A stretch of DNA of 64,000 bases, taken from contig JASAND010028097.1 of assembly GCA_030248195.1 (NCBI GenBank), positions 62,001-126,000 of the forward strand. The letters run 5' to 3'. Below are positions 1-40,724 of this stretch, piece after piece (the first letter of the stretch is position 1; every line of letters begins with the position of its first letter). Under the pieces are notes generated by a model. The model made no database searches. It saw only the letters and a program-made list of their open reading frames with translations, and was not told the origin of the DNA. This stretch comes from Trissonchulus latispiculum. Taxonomy: Eukaryota > Nematoda > Enoplea > Enoplida > Ironidae. A program made the translations under genes and the position numbers.

Positions 1-1071
1 TTACTCTTTTCAAGAAACCTTGGAGTTAATTTTAACTCAGCGTGTTTTAACTCTGCTTAACCCTGCTGAGTTAAAAACTAGAGGACTAAAAAGAAAAATT
101 TTTCCAGCGATTGTCGAGCAAACGCAAACCAGACGGTTGCCCTTTAGCAGATGTGTTCTAAACAAAAATATCCCTGGACCCTTTTTTAGTTGCCGCTTGC
201 CAAATTTGGGAAAATAGGCAAAATCAAAGTTACGCATACATTTTAGCTAATTTCTCCATAAGAGCGATTTCATGCCTAATTAACAAAGGGTAACCAGCTA
301 TTATGTAGATATAACCTATGTTTCTCAAAAAAATTTTGCTTCAGTCAGCAAAAGATCTGGAAAATTATTCCCTTCGAAAATTCAGTAAAATGTTTTTGAA
401 AAAACAAAATTATTTTAGTTCTATTCATTAACAAGAGAAAATGGTCAGTAACATAATGTTCAGTTTTGATCTAAAGATGACTTTTTAACTCCAAGTAATG
501 GATGAGTAATAATGGTTCAAAGTTGATATTTCCAAAGGGAATCACCACCTTAAACCATGCTCTTATCTGACTGTGTTTGTTTGTTTGTTTGCTTTCTGTT
601 TATTTATCTACACATTTATTTCTCTGCAATTTCTGTTTATTTTGGTAGTGTGCTTTGTAGTAGCAGCAGTTATTGAGTTGTAACGAGTATTGAGCTAGTG
701 TAGCGGTAGTTATGGCTTCTTGATTAAATTGTTGACAATTGAACATAATTTTATATGTAACAGACAGGATTACGGTATTTGTAGGCAGAAGGACAGTTTT
801 CACTTTTTTCAGACTAATATGTAGGCATAAGTACTAGTACAGTCTTGAGTTTTTGAGGATTAGTGTAGGCATAAGTACCGTTTTGAGTTTTGTCACAGTG
901 TAGGCAGAAGTTAAATAGGCATCATAAGTACAGTACGATTGACTATAACAAAAGTAGTGAAAATTTGTGTGTAACCGACGGTCAGGAGAGGTTAATTGAA
1001 CAGATAGTCCCTTTTTTCTGCCCTCTGTACAAGAAGCATGCATTAAGAGCATCGTCTATTTTTAATTGTTG
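1..1071. other. Intergenic DNA, no gene seen
   Basis: I see no coding exon here; the open frames are short and lack protein-like composition. Positions 730-925 contain several spaced copies of a GTAGGCAGAAG / GTAGGCATAAGTA motif next to GAGTTTT. The same motif pair forms the arms of the foldback element at 25098-26300, so this is probably a decayed single-arm relic of that family. Confidence 0.45.
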
Positions 1072-1132
1072 TGCCTGTAAGGGAAGCAGGCATAGGAAAG
1101 AGTGATAAGCCTACAATGGGAGTTCAGCTGAT

Positions 1133-1204
1133 GGTCCCGTGGTGTAGTGGTTAGCATGTCTGCTCCGGAGTCAGAAGGGCCGTGGTTCGATCCCCGGCGG
1201 GACC
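1133..1204 (+). tRNA. tRNA-like gene of undetermined isotype
   Basis: This is a 72-nt tRNA fold. The acceptor GGTCCCG pairs perfectly with CGGGACC; the D arm is GTGT/GCAT-like and the T arm ends GGTTCGATCCCC. The best anticodon stem is TCTG/CAGA, enclosing CTCCGGAGT. That loop puts C, not U, at position 33, so neither Pro(CGG) nor Arg(CCG) fits cleanly. The A and B boxes look intact, so transcription is possible, but its place inside a mobile element argues for a SINE-type head. Confidence 0.45.
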
Positions 1205-1633
1205 ATTTCTTTACTTTCAATGGTGAATGAAAAGCTGTACCTCCCTCTTCCCCTCTCTCTTCTAGGTCCTGGTTTCGTGGGTACGCCTCACGTCTCCCGT
1301 CTTGGGCTTGTCCTTGGTTTCTTCCTGATCCGCCAGCCCTGGTAGAAGCGCTGCATGAGCCGAGGCTGCCTCAGGACCCGGATTGGACTCCTGTCTCCGG
1401 TCCCCAGTAGTTGCTTCTGGTTGGTCTGGAACGTGTGGAACGCGTAAAGGGGTCTGGAACGTGTGTCGGGGGAGCACGGATCCCTTGGGCTCAGAATGCC
1501 CTGCGCTGGATGCGCTCTCGGTTCGATCCCGAGTTGAGTAAGCCGTGGGACGCGTCTTAAAGAAACTCGGGGGAGATGTAAGGGAAGCAGGCATAGGAAA
1601 GAGTGATAAGCCTGCAATGGGAGCTCAGCTGAT

Positions 1634-1695
1634 GGTCCCGTGGTGTAGTGGTTAGCGTGTCTGCTCAGGGCCGTGGTTCGATCCCCGGCGGGACC
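1634..1695 (+). pseudogene. Truncated tRNA-like copy
   Basis: This is a second copy of the tRNA-like sequence at 1133. It has intact acceptor and T arms but lacks 10 nt of the anticodon arm. It lies in the duplicated half of the element and cannot form a functional anticodon. Confidence 0.6.
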
Positions 1696-1851
1696 ATTTC
1701 TTTACTTTCAATGGTGAGTGAAAAGCTGAACCTCCCTTCTCTCTTCTAGGTCTAGGTCCTGGTTTCGTGGGTACGAGGGTGCCTCACGCCTCCCGTCTTG
1801 GGCTTGTCCTTGGTTTCTTTCTGATCCGCCAGCCCTGGTAGAAGCGCTGTA

Positions 1852-1895
1852 TGTCTGCTCCGGAGTCAGAAGTGGTTCAATCCCCGGCGGGACCA
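1852..1895 (+). pseudogene. 3' fragment of the tRNA-like sequence
   Basis: This fragment keeps the anticodon and T-arm side of the same tRNA-like sequence. It abuts the inverted copy of the element terminus at 1896-1951. Confidence 0.55.
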
Positions 1896-1955
1896 TCAGC
1901 TGAACTCCCATTGCAGGCTTATCACTCTTTCCTATACCTGCTTCCCTTACATGCC

Positions 1956-2364
1956 TACTATTTCGTTTCTTCTCTTCTCCGGTAGCACGGTACAGCATGG
2001 GTGACTATCCATTTGAATTTTGTTAATATATCAGATATTGTTAACGGGCAAAACGGGTTAACGGTCAACGGGCTGTGTATGTTCTTTGCTTTCTGAGTAT
2101 TCCCAGAGTATACTTTTCTTTTCAAATTGCAAAAGCACCTTCCTTGTGATATGTGAAAGGTTCGAAAATTTGGTTCTCGGTGTGATGGACATCCTGATAT
2201 AGATGGAAAGAAGCTCAGAAACAGAAATGGTAGAAGTTCATAAACATGACCACTCCCTAGAGATTATGAAAATAAAGTGAGTTGAGGACCCAAAGCCCAA
2301 TGTTCAGTCCTCTCTTGTATTAAAAACTGCTTTGTTCAAAGTTTTGTAATCATATGTTTTGCAG
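1956..2364. other. Intergenic DNA, nothing recognised
   Basis: AT-rich sequence without a convincing exon, RNA gene or repeat. Confidence 0.4.
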
Positions 2365-2505
2365 ATGCTTTTTTGTATTCAAATGAGACTTGTCCGGCTC
2401 TCAGTGTCTATTACTGAGAGTTTTCATACTTTTTGCCAAAGGAGTCCCGGATTTCTGAATATTTTGAAATATCCTGAATCTGACGATTCTAAAATGTGCT
2501 TTGGA
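2365..2505 (+). CDS. Possible upstream exon of the ADAMTSL gene
   Basis: This is a 141-nt open segment (47 codons) preceded by a good acceptor (TTTTGCAG) and followed by GTAAAT. Both ends are in phase 0, compatible with the phase-0 exon at 4613. It contains two Cys but no recognisable domain and no clear signal peptide. Support is only splice sites plus an open frame, so it may be chance. Confidence 0.2.
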
Positions 2506-3545
2506 GTAAATTTATTGTTGTGCTATAAGATTTCTAATTTTGGTTGTAACTAATAGTTTACGGGGTTTTCCAGTTCCTGAAATATTTTTCGGTTTACCCA
2601 AATGCTATAAATAATATAAAAATAAATTAACCTTCCGTTAGCCTTAGTTCGTCTGGACACATTTTTTACTATTTAATCCACAGCACTACCACTACTACAA
2701 AGGGACTGGCACAATGTAACGCGGACCTAACTACTAAGAAGATCTAGTCCAGACGGCTCTCTTTTAGGTCCCGGACGAGCCTCGCCAGGTTTGGGGGAGT
2801 ATAAATTTTGGGGGACGCCGGTGGTTACGCCGGACCGACTGGCGCCTGAAGGAAAAGGGGAGACTGAACCGATAACACATTAAACGAATACTCCAGGCCA
2901 ACCCCAGAGCGTTTACCTAGAAGCTAGGGTCGGATCAAAGCTGATAAAGTTTAAAATAAACGGAATTTCACACTGTACTGTTTTATTGCAGGATGCCAAC
3001 AATTATTCTTTGCATTCAAATATATTTTTAAGCAGGACATGCTTTTGGAAAACCAGTAAAACTGTACATGAATTGGTTTTGGCAACGGTTTTGGATCGAT
3101 TTTACTCTTTTATATCTGGCTATAGTAAGCGTTACCCGTAATTAGTCATTGGTTAAAGTATTATACATTATGCTAGAAAAAACTTTTCTATACTGTCTAG
3201 GCAAACCAACGCTGACGTGTAAACAGCATTGGTGATGCTACATTTGGGTGGGTACGTTGTGCCGTGTAGATGCATGCTGATGTATGAAGCTAGATGTTAC
3301 AACTTCGTACATTGACTTGCGTCCATCTCGTACTAAAACATCTCCATGGGGCACACAAACTGACCCCTAATGGGCGGGCCTGTTGCTGTACTATGGCAAG
3401 GCAAGGGCTCGTCAATCAACAATAATGCAGATCTCAGGATATACTATAGGATATGATATTTTTTCTCAAAGCCCCGTTCAAGCTGGTGTTGACAGGTTAG
3501 GAGGCGGTACCTGTTGACAAAGGGTGGATTAAATAAAAACCGATT
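2506..3545. other. Non-coding DNA, nothing recognised
   Basis: No exon with both splice sites and plausible coding content was found. The stretch at 2640-2990 is richer in GC than its surroundings but has no frame or repeat I can name. Confidence 0.35.
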
Positions 3546-3546
3546 G

Positions 3547-3980
<434 letters not shown>

Positions 3981-4189
3981 TTGTTTTTCTGTTAAGGTCA
4001 AGTGTGAAGAATCCGTTGAATCAATTCAAGGAAACAATGGATCAGTGACAGAGGAGGGATCGGAGCTTTCGGTAAACCAATTAAAATCCTTTTGGCTAGG
4101 TTTGTAGTCGTAAACTCCAGCGTGATGACGTTCGATGTTATTGTAAGGCGTCATAAGCGTTCTGACGCCCATATACATGTACACGCATA

Positions 4190-4470
4190 TACGCCCATAT
4201 ACAGCCGATTCTGACGCCCATATACATATGAACGAACAAACGAAACTAGGATTGTCACTACAGCACCTCCGACCCAAAATCGAGGTGTCGATCGAACGCA
4301 GCACACGGCCTGAGGTGTCGATCAAACGCACAACTTTTGACGATCTAGGCCAACTTTCTACCGATTGAGCGACCCAGGGACAATCGAACCAAGCTTAGGT
4401 TTGAATTCGTTCCCAAACTGTAGTGAACATTTTAGAAGACGCTTCCGCGCCAGCCCATACGCATAGGGGA
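4190..4470 (-). mobile_element. tRNA-derived SINE, minus strand
   Basis: Read on the minus strand from about 4465, this matches the SINE at 52840-53075. It has a lead segment with CACTACAGTTTGGGAACGAA, then a tRNA-like part at about 4380-4308 containing GCTCAATCGGTAGA and TTGGCCTAGATCG, and then a shared tail with GGAGGTGCTGTAGTGACAAT. The tRNA part is more decayed than in the other copy. Confidence 0.7.
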
Positions 4471-4612
4471 AGAGCTGGTTGATCGAAAATAGACAGGGTA
4501 GACAGATTCATGGTGTCCTCTTTCCACACTGTTTTCATACTGTGCATGGATGACGCATATAAAATTTAAACTTTGAAGTAGTAACCTCTCCGATTGAAAC
4601 ACTGTTGTGCAG

Positions 4613-33377
<28,765 letters not shown>

Positions 33378-34721
33378 TAATTATAGTAGATGCCTCCCTT
33401 AAATGTACAATGTAAACTTGTATAATGGTAATGATTCTGATAAAACATTTTCATATTTTGAATTTTCAACATTGATGCACCTGCATTTTAAAATTTTAAA
33501 ATATTTCGATTAGCTGGAGTTTACCTAGCAAGTGAGGGCTTATCTAATCTGAACTTTCAGAAACTTTAGATGTATGTAATTCCAAACTACAGTATGTACA
33601 AAAGTTCTCAGAACATGCTAAGTGGAGCCGTGATTTGTTCGACTTGGAAAAGTCCATTTTAGAAATGATGGATTTCTAATGCTGTAATGCACATCGATTA
33701 CGAAAAATGGTCAAATAAAAATTTTTCAAATTTTTGAAGGAATGCAGAGTTAATAAACTATAAGTTAGCTAATAATAAAGAGTTTCATTTTGAAATCTTT
33801 ACTGCTAGACTTTCGAATGCCCATGCGGTTTCCAACTCTTCACTGTTTTGGTTTTTTATACTATGCAACAGTATGCTTGCTTGTTCGTTTATGTAAATTG
33901 CCTTCTATATTTATTTATTTAACAATATTTTGCATTTTTAGCAACAATTGGTAGATTGAAATGCTTAGTTTTGACTCTTTGAGTCGCCATCCTATTCGCT
34001 ATGCAATAATTTGTACATAATAATACTTGTGGCAATAATATTGGTAGGTTTAGTTTTGTTGGTACTTTTTTTACTTTCGTTACTCTAGAAACGTTTCCCT
34101 TATTTTGTAATCATGTCCATTGAATTTTTATGCGTGGAGGACTGACGTACGCTCGTTCGATCCTTGGATTAAAATAATCTTATTTTTCTACTCGGTTACT
34201 TGGCTTCTAAAAGTTCTAGCACCTGGTTCTAATATTAAGAATCGTTTAGTAGCGTAAAAGAATTCCACGTTTATTCCTTTCCAACTTGTCAGTTTTTATC
34301 TGCAGTGGTGACATAGAGTACTGTGTCTTGTGCCAATGTGTTTGTTTGTTAGTGTTGTATTTAATTAAAGCCATGTTCTTCATCTTCTTCTTCAGTAATC
34401 TTAATGCTCTTCAAACTGTTTAGAATCTCAAGAAAGCAAGGAAAGAAAAATTCAGTTATTTCCTACAAACTTACCAACTTGCAAGTTCTGGCGGGTTGTG
34501 TGTCTTTGGCTGGCAGGGCGGCTATGTGCATACTCAATTACTTGTCACTACAGTTTGGAAACGAATTTCAAACTTGAGCTTCGGAGATTTTATAGCGACA
34601 TATTTCTTTCTTTAGTCTGCATATTGAAGTTTAAAATCAATGAAATCCGTGTCAATACAGATAAATTTTATGACAAGCCAAATATTCATTATTTGATATT
34701 TTGCAAGATTTTACAAGAAAG
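33378..34721. other. Convergent intergenic region and 3' UTRs
   Basis: No exon was found. It holds the 3' UTR of the ADAMTSL gene (candidate AATAAA-type signals near 33715 and 33752) and that of the channel gene on the other strand. A lead segment of the SINE family (CACTACAGTTTGGAAACGAA) lies at about 34500-34595. Confidence 0.5.
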
Positions 34722-35894
34722 TCAAAGTTCTGTTACTGGCTCATTTTCAAGTGAAGCAAGAAAATTAAGACCGTTTGACATGAGACGCTGGTGATAGTCT
34801 CCCAGTTCGTCCTCAGGCAGAGGTAATGGTGAAAGCTGTTTTCGCAGAGTGGAACTCGTTACAGTCGAGTCTAGGCGTGGCATTGCGGAAACGGAGACCT
34901 TCTTGAACCTTCGATAGATACTGGATCCATTTGAACTGTCGTGGCTGTTTCTGATACTGTAAGCGGTTGAGGAGCATCGGCTCTTGGTCCTGTGACGGAC
35001 GATGGCACGCTGACAGCTGGATTGGAAACAAAAAATTAAAAGCTGAATCAGACTGAGAATGGATCCGCCGATCCAGAGTCCCACCTGGCCGCCAATATTT
35101 GAGACAAAGGTGTCCGGAGTCATTGTGGAAATGTGCTTGATAACTGTGTACTCCAGCTTTTCATAGAAAACGTCCAAAATTATTCGTTTAGACCACATTT
35201 CGTGATCATCCTTTTCTGTATATTGATATAGAGTATCGGAAGGAAATTGAGCATAGGAGACTGTTGGATAGAATTGCCAATATTCACAGGGCGATTTACA
35301 CTGAGATTGACAGGTGGCGACATGGGATCGATCCACGCGATGTAGGTAGTGTCTAGTCTGGTTGATGAGACACAATTCCAGTTCATCCGGCTTACAGGCT
35401 GGATACTGTGGCATTTCTGAGGTTGGATGGCGACATTTACAGATTTCTAGCCCCGGTTTAAAGAAGCAGTCATCGAAGCATCTAGTTGCCGAGTAGTCAG
35501 TGCTCACGTTGGTGATGCATTCGTATCGAGGCGGATCGTTGATGAATTCAAATCTCGTAGCTCTGAGAGGGACAAGGGCGTGTACTCCGGGTGGGATGAA
35601 GGTCAAGTCGTAATCCGCACCCTTTCCCTTTTCGGCAAACTTAACCGAGATGCCCTGGTTGTGAAGATTTGTTCTCCCAGGTGATAATAAGTGTGCAGGT
35701 GGTACTTGAGCAACAACAGTCATACCGAAACTGTAGCCAGCACCAATTTGATTTGAACCAATCAACCGGAAACAAAGTCCAACCGGTGTCAAAACTGTGG
35801 TCGCATTGGCACAACAGTCTACAAACGTTCTGCCAGCCACCACGCAATAAGGGATTAAGGAGTTACAGCTGAAGCTTGCCTTCAAAATGAGTTC
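34722..35894 (-). CDS. DEG/ENaC exon 2
   Basis: 1,173 nt starting with codons for ELILKASF and ending at the stop at 34722. It encodes most of the extracellular domain, M2 and the cytoplasmic tail in a single exon. Confidence 0.93.
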   Translation of the reverse strand, partial: ELILKASFSCNSLIPYCVVAGRTFVDCCANATTVLTPVGLCFRLIGSNQIGAGYSFGMTVVAQVPPAHLLSPGRTNLHNQGISVKFAEKGKGADYDLTFIPPGVHALVPLRATRFEFINDPPRYECITNVSTDYSATRCFDDCFFKPGLEICKCRHPTSEMPQYPACKPDELELCLINQTRHYLHRVDRSHVATCQSQCKSPCEYWQFYPTVSYAQFPSDTLYQYTEKDDHEMWSKRIILDVFYEKLEYTVIKHISTMTPDTFVSNIGGQVGLWIGGSILSLIQLLIFCFQSSCQRAIVRHRTKSRCSSTAYSIRNSHDSSNGSSIYRRFKKVSVSAMPRLDSTVTSSTLRKQLSPLPLPEDELGDYHQRLMSNGLNFLASLENEPVTEL

Positions 35895-36669
35895 CTGAAA
35901 TCATTAATTTTAAATTACATTGCGATTGCTTTACATAGATATTGTTGAATACAGCATTTCTTATAAACCTTAGAGAATCAGAGAATTTGTTTTAGAATTT
36001 AATAGTTGGCCAGGTTGGTTGTGTTCAATGTGACAAGGTTGTGGGTTAAATGCAACGTTTAACCAACCGTACCAACGGTACCAACCGTACGGGTTAATTT
36101 TACAAGTTATTAATTAAATAATGTACATCTACAGCTCTACAGCAAAAGTACATCAAGAGTATATACACGAAATACCTACATCCTGAGTTCTTACTTACCT
36201 CAAACGAAATTCCACCCATGCTTTGTAGTACTTTCTCCAGATTCTGTGCAATTGCTGAATAGTTTCGTGGCAGCGTATTAGCACCTCTTGAAAAAGGATA
36301 GGGTGTATTTAGGCTGAAAGCCAGTTGCATATACTCGGTAACTTCATCACTGATGTTATGCAGAATTAAAAATGATTTGTTGAATCGATTGAAGGGACAA
36401 ACGACAACGTCGGGCAAATTACGATGAAGCTGGGGATGTATGATATAGGATATGACTACAGGAGAAGTGAGATACTGCGCAACCACCATGTAGCATTCGT
36501 AACACATTGCACCCATGGCACTTGCCAGAGCCAACATCCATAGAATTCTTGTGACACCTCCGGCACGCATCATGTCGGAGATGCCATGAATTGTTGTGAT
36601 GTTGCTGAAGTCTCGAAACTGCTGATTCGCACGAGAACAGCTACAGCAACAACGTCGTCTAGCGCCCAT
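34722..36669 (-). CDS. DEG/ENaC sodium channel subunit, two exons
   Basis: A predicted amiloride-sensitive-type cation channel subunit of the plasma membrane; family members form trimers. Exons 36669-36199 and 35894-34722 join in phase 0 (donor GTAAGT, acceptor TTTCAG) to give 547 residues. The N terminus has a Cys cluster (CCCSC, residues 7-11) and the HG gating motif in TTIHGISDM (28-29). M1 is about 41-63, followed by LPDVVVCPFNRFNKS. The extracellular Cys-rich part includes CRHPTSEMPQYPAC and CQSQCKSPC. M2 is about 425-448, with the selectivity sequence GLWIGGSILS (G-x-S as GGS). The tail has about 100 residues. Length and motifs are normal, so it looks intact. The subfamily (degenerin, ASIC-like or pickpocket-like) cannot be settled by eye. 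It is convergent with the ADAMTSL gene, with 1.3 kb between the stops. Confidence 0.93.
36199..36669 (-). CDS. DEG/ENaC exon 1
   Basis: 471 nt, 157 codons, from ATG at 36669 to the donor at 36198. It encodes the cytoplasmic N terminus, M1 and the start of the extracellular domain. Confidence 0.92.
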
Positions 36670-37436
36670 TACTCAGAAATACTTTCAGGACATAGTTGAA
36701 CTAAAGATAAAAAGACTTGAGAGTAATAAACATCATATTAATTTTAAGACAAAGTTTACTGGAACACAAAATAATTTCGTAACTTAAAGGTTCGCAGTTA
36801 GTTGGCATAATGGTTGAGGTGATTAATTACGTAAGTAGTGGAGGTATTTAAGTGCTGATTAGCCTTTAAAGAACATTCTCATGTGCTTAGATTAAGGAAA
36901 ATAGTCTTTGCGACTATATCTTGAAACGCCATAAATTTTGAAAGTCTCAAGAGGAGAAAATTTTGCATCATCTACCTGATACAGAAATAGAACAGGCTAA
37001 GCTCATTCATTTTTATTTTCCGGTCGCTTGTGTTCTTCCTCAGTTACATTAAAGTTGCACCTTGACCTCAGCAATAATGTGAGGGCAGATGTCAACTTAG
37101 ATAGACTAAATAGAGCTTTGATCAGATAGCTCAGAAGGATGGAAACTTGCTATTTAACGAAAGGAGTGAAAGTTGGCGTCAGCTGATTAAATTATATTTC
37201 ACTTTGATCTATTTTTAGCTGTTAAATCAGTCTTAAGAAAAACAAAGAGATAGCACAACCAGTTAACCTAATAAATCAGTAGAAAGCAGATAAATGAATG
37301 AAGAATGGCTAAATAGTTTCACTGTTTTATAGCTTAAAAAGTTGACCTCAAACGACAACTGATGCTGCAATAGCTTTTGCTAACCTAACATCTATAAATT
37401 TGCCCTCTGCTATATCATTGCCACCTGCTAAATGTC
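36670..37436. other. Upstream of the channel gene; nothing recognised
   Basis: AT-rich DNA that should hold the channel promoter and 5' UTR. I see no clear TATA box or other element I can support. Confidence 0.4.
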
Positions 37437-38451
37437 TTAAGGTGCTGGTATCGTTTTGTGCAGTGCTTTTGTGCGTATTTTTTGAAACGCCATAACTTTC
37501 GCAATTGTGTGAGTTGGAAAGAGCTTTATACATCATTTTAAAGCTTATAATCTGCAGATTCTCATGACAGTACGAAACTAGTAAAAATCCGAAGAACATA
37601 GCTAAAATTTTCCGACATACTGACATCTGATAGGTTGAATACAGACCAAAAATTTTTGAACATCGATTTCTCAAAACTGTGGAATCGGCCAAAATTTTTT
37701 CTTGTGCTGTCCTATACAGGACATGTGCGCCGAGGGACGTTTTTTTGGATTTGGCTCAGCAGGTCTTAACGGACAAGAAATCCATTAAATGTGCGGTGGC
37801 ACGAAATTTTGCAACTTTGCATTGAGTTTTCTCGTAACTGGAGATGTTTTAGCTCAAACCAAGAAAAATGTCCCTCCGCAATAGTGCGAATTCTCATTCT
37901 GCCAAAAATCACGCGAATCCATTAGGTAGTTTTTGAGAAATCGATGTTCAAAACAAAATAATCGCAGTTTTGCCAAAATGGTTTTTCGGCCAAATCTCCA
38001 GCTTAGAGCAACAAACTCGAGCGAATAGGTATCAATAAAACGCGCAATTGGGCGGTGTATCGATTGAGTATAAATAAGCCAAAATTGTCCGTAGGATTTG
38101 GCAGTGATTTTGGAAAAACTGATTTTCTCGAAAACGGCCATTTTTGGACCCCAAATATTGTTTTTTGCTTATACTGACTTAACCACTAGAGATAGCTCAA
38201 AAGTTGTAAAAGCAAAAATGTTCATTTTTGTGCCCTCTTTCCAGCCATACCAACCAATCTGGTGTCTCGACTATGTGCTGAGAGAATAATGGCAAAAACC
38301 AAAAATTTCTTATCTTTGCACCTAAAAATGCGTGACTGGTCCCAGAATGTTAAAGAGCACCGAAATAGTATATTTGGAAAGTTTCATCCACTTTCATAAA
38401 GAATTAAAGCCTATAGGGTCAAATTTACACAAAGCGATACCAGCACCTTAA
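37437..38451. mobile_element. 1,007-bp element with TTAA target site, copy 2 (inverted relative to copy 1)
   Basis: The element spans 37441-38447, flanked by TTAA on both sides, with ends GGTGCTGGTATCG and CGATACCAGCACC. Read in reverse it matches 17411-18418 along its length, including TTCATCCACTTT-type and CAAAAATTTTTGAACATCGA segments. Confidence 0.85.
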
Positions 38452-38972
38452 GTCATCCATCTCAGGTCAAGCCAGGCTTCCTTAAACGTAAGGTTTAATT
38501 GATTGCCGCATGTGGCTGCAGAGTAAGGCCATGTTCTGCGGTCAATCTGGTCAAAAAATGAAAGGATCAAGAAGTAGCTGGTTAGCATTAACCGAATGCT
38601 TTAAAAGAGTCACATAAGATTAGGCCCGACTCACCAAGTCTAGCTGAACCAATTTTTATGGAAAACAGCTAAACAGAAACTACTATACCGGACAAAAATT
38701 TATGGTTAGCGAATGCTAACCAAAATCGTTTAAACTGTTTGAGAAAATGATATTATGAAAAAATTTAATTTTCCTCTTGAGATTACAATTCTTGATGAAA
38801 TATAGTGTTTTCCGAATGAATGGGTTTTCCGTCTCTTGCTGCAGATGCAACCATAATAATGTAAATACTAAATATGTGCATAATCCCCACAAACAAATCG
38901 TTAGTGATTTGGAGATTCAAGCTCTGTGTCTCTGTCCAGTTTTTCGAACAACATTTTTTGAGAGAGATATCG
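38452..38972. other. Intergenic, nothing recognised
   Basis: No gene or repeat I can name. Confidence 0.4.
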
Positions 38973-38977
38973 CAATA

Positions 38978-39118
38978 TGTTGTGACTAAAAGTTAAAAAA
39001 TATTTAAAACTTTGCAGAAGAAGTTTGCATCCTCTGATTTAGTTTCATATTTTGCCACCTTATTTATCTCTTAAAGCTTGGTTGGTAGTCTGAACCTTAT
39101 CAGAACATAGTTTCAATA
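38978..39118 (+). repeat. 5' LTR of the deleted gypsy element
   Basis: 141 bp; differs from the 3' LTR by several indels, so the insertion is not recent. Confidence 0.8.
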
Positions 39119-40543
39119 TGAGGACGATTGGTACCTTAAGACCACCTCATGCCTATCTAGACACTCCTGGAGAACCTAGTATGCCTTCGAATCAATGGCG
39201 CCGAACATATGAGATGTATCTAATTGCTTCTGGTGGTGAGGAACTCCCTGACCGTCGGAGAATAGCTCTCTTGCTCCATACACTGTACTCAAGAACTTAG
39301 ATCAAGGCTTTATCACTAGATCACGAAGGACATACAGGTATCACAAAGACAAAGCAAGTCTTGCGATTCAGGTATTGGTGGCCTGGAATAGAGCAAGATA
39401 CGGAGTCTTTGATCAGGAATTGTTGGGAATGCCAAACGAGCGACAAGACCGTGAAACCTGACCATGTACATGTTCAACAGCTACACCTTCCTGACTACCC
39501 TTGGCGACGATTGGGCGTTGACATTATGGGTCCCCTTGATACTGCATCCTCCGACACTCCTTATCTTATTATTTATTAGTGGACCACTATTTAAAGTGGG
39601 CTGAGATAGCAGCTGCCAGTACTTTCACCTCAGCGAAAACAATTTCCTTCCTTGAAGAATTATAGTCCCGGTACGGCATCCCAGAACAAATTGTTTTGGA
39701 CAATGGTCCACAATTTGTTAGTCATGAAGTTGAAAACTACTTCCGCTCCCTGAACATCAGCCATCGACGAACCTCTGTTTACAACCATCAAAGCAATGGA
39801 GCTGTGGAAAGATTTAACAAAGTAATTAGAGCTAAACTTTTCGCACTAAACTAACGCTAAAGCTAAAGCTAAACTAACGAAATTAAAGTTCCACGATTCC
39901 GTGGAAGCAACAAATCGAAAGAATCCTTTCTACATACACATTTAGCATCGATTTAGATCCACATCGAGCAACTCAAACAACACCAGCAGAGTTGTTTCTT
40001 AACCGATCGGTCAGAATGAGGTTGAACAGTCCTACCTTCAAGCCATCAGTTACCGGGTCACATAAAGAATTGGTTGAAACTACAAGCAAGTACCACAAGG
40101 AATTTAACAAATTCAAGCGGAAAGATCTAGGAAATAGTAAGTTCCAGCCAGGCGACTTGGTAAGATACAAGCTACCAAGGAACAAGAAAGCTAAATCACG
40201 GTATTCTACTCCACTGAAAATTTTGGAGGAGAAAGGACGATATTCGCTCCTGGTGGAAAAAACGGCAAAACATGGAATTCACGAAAGTTGGCTCCCGTTC
40301 CGAAAGAGATCTCCTCCTCCGAAGATGCCTCGAATAGCTTGGATTATTAGACATTACTTGATCCCAATCCTTTACAGCGATATCAGCCAGAGCATATGGT
40401 CTTGGAGCAAGCAGATCCTATGCCACAACCAAGACAAGCTACTCTTCCACGAGGTCGAGGCATCCCAAGAGAACGCAGACCTCCAGCCAGATATGATGCT
40501 TCTATTCAGGCCTACAGACGAGAAGCTTATTGGGACTAACTAA
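39118..40543 (+). pseudogene. Gag start joined by deletion to broken integrase
   Basis: 39118-39300 encodes a gag N terminus (QWRRTYEMYLIASGG and RRRIALLLHTLY) and ends in a stop. From 39301 the sequence is already integrase: zinc-finger part DHEGHTG...CWECQTSD, then LGVDIMGPLD (first Asp), LDNGPQF (second Asp) and AVERFNK (Glu). The frame is broken by stops near 39579 and a frameshift before 39650. 39992-40543 covers the C-terminal part (FQPGDLVRYKLPRNKKAKSR). Confidence 0.85.
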
Positions 40544-40565
40544 CAGTTTAAAGAAGAGGGAATAG

Positions 40566-40724
40566 TGTTGTGAGTTGTGACTAAAAGTTAAAAAAAACAT
40601 TTAAACTTTAGAAGTTTGTATACTCTGATTCAGTTTTATATTTTGTCACCTTATATCTTATACCTTACGTTATCTCTTAAAGCTTGGTAGTCTGAACCTT
40701 ATCAGAACGTCAGTAGTTTCAATA
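40566..40724 (+). repeat. 3' LTR of the deleted gypsy element
   Basis: 159 bp, aligned with 38978-39118 over CTAAAAGTTAAAAAA, TATCTCTTAAAGCTTGG and CTGAACCTTATCAGAAC. Confidence 0.8.

Larger units (their letters stand above)
1072..1955 (+). mobile_element. tRNA-derived element with terminal inverted repeats and 4-bp target duplication
   Basis: The element runs 1076-1951. It begins TGTAAGGGAAGCAGG and ends with the reverse complement CCTGCTTCCCTTACA. Both sides are flanked by TGCC (1072-1075 and 1952-1955), which looks like a target-site duplication. The inverted terminal segment is about 57 bp and continues into a tRNA-like sequence. A second copy of the 5' terminal segment starts at 1576, so the element is internally duplicated: terminus, tRNA-like, body, terminus, shortened tRNA-like, body, tRNA-like fragment, inverted terminus. 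The body repeats share a CT-rich stretch. I see no protein gene, so it is non-autonomous. Confidence 0.6.

Noticed and set aside
1262..1998. Several arginine/proline-rich frames on the minus strand
   Set aside because: They lie wholly inside the tRNA-derived repeat element, overlap each other in different frames and match no family.
34498..34794. 98-codon plus-strand frame beside the channel gene
   Set aside because: Its first part is the lead of the SINE family and its last part overlaps the channel's coding exon on the other strand.
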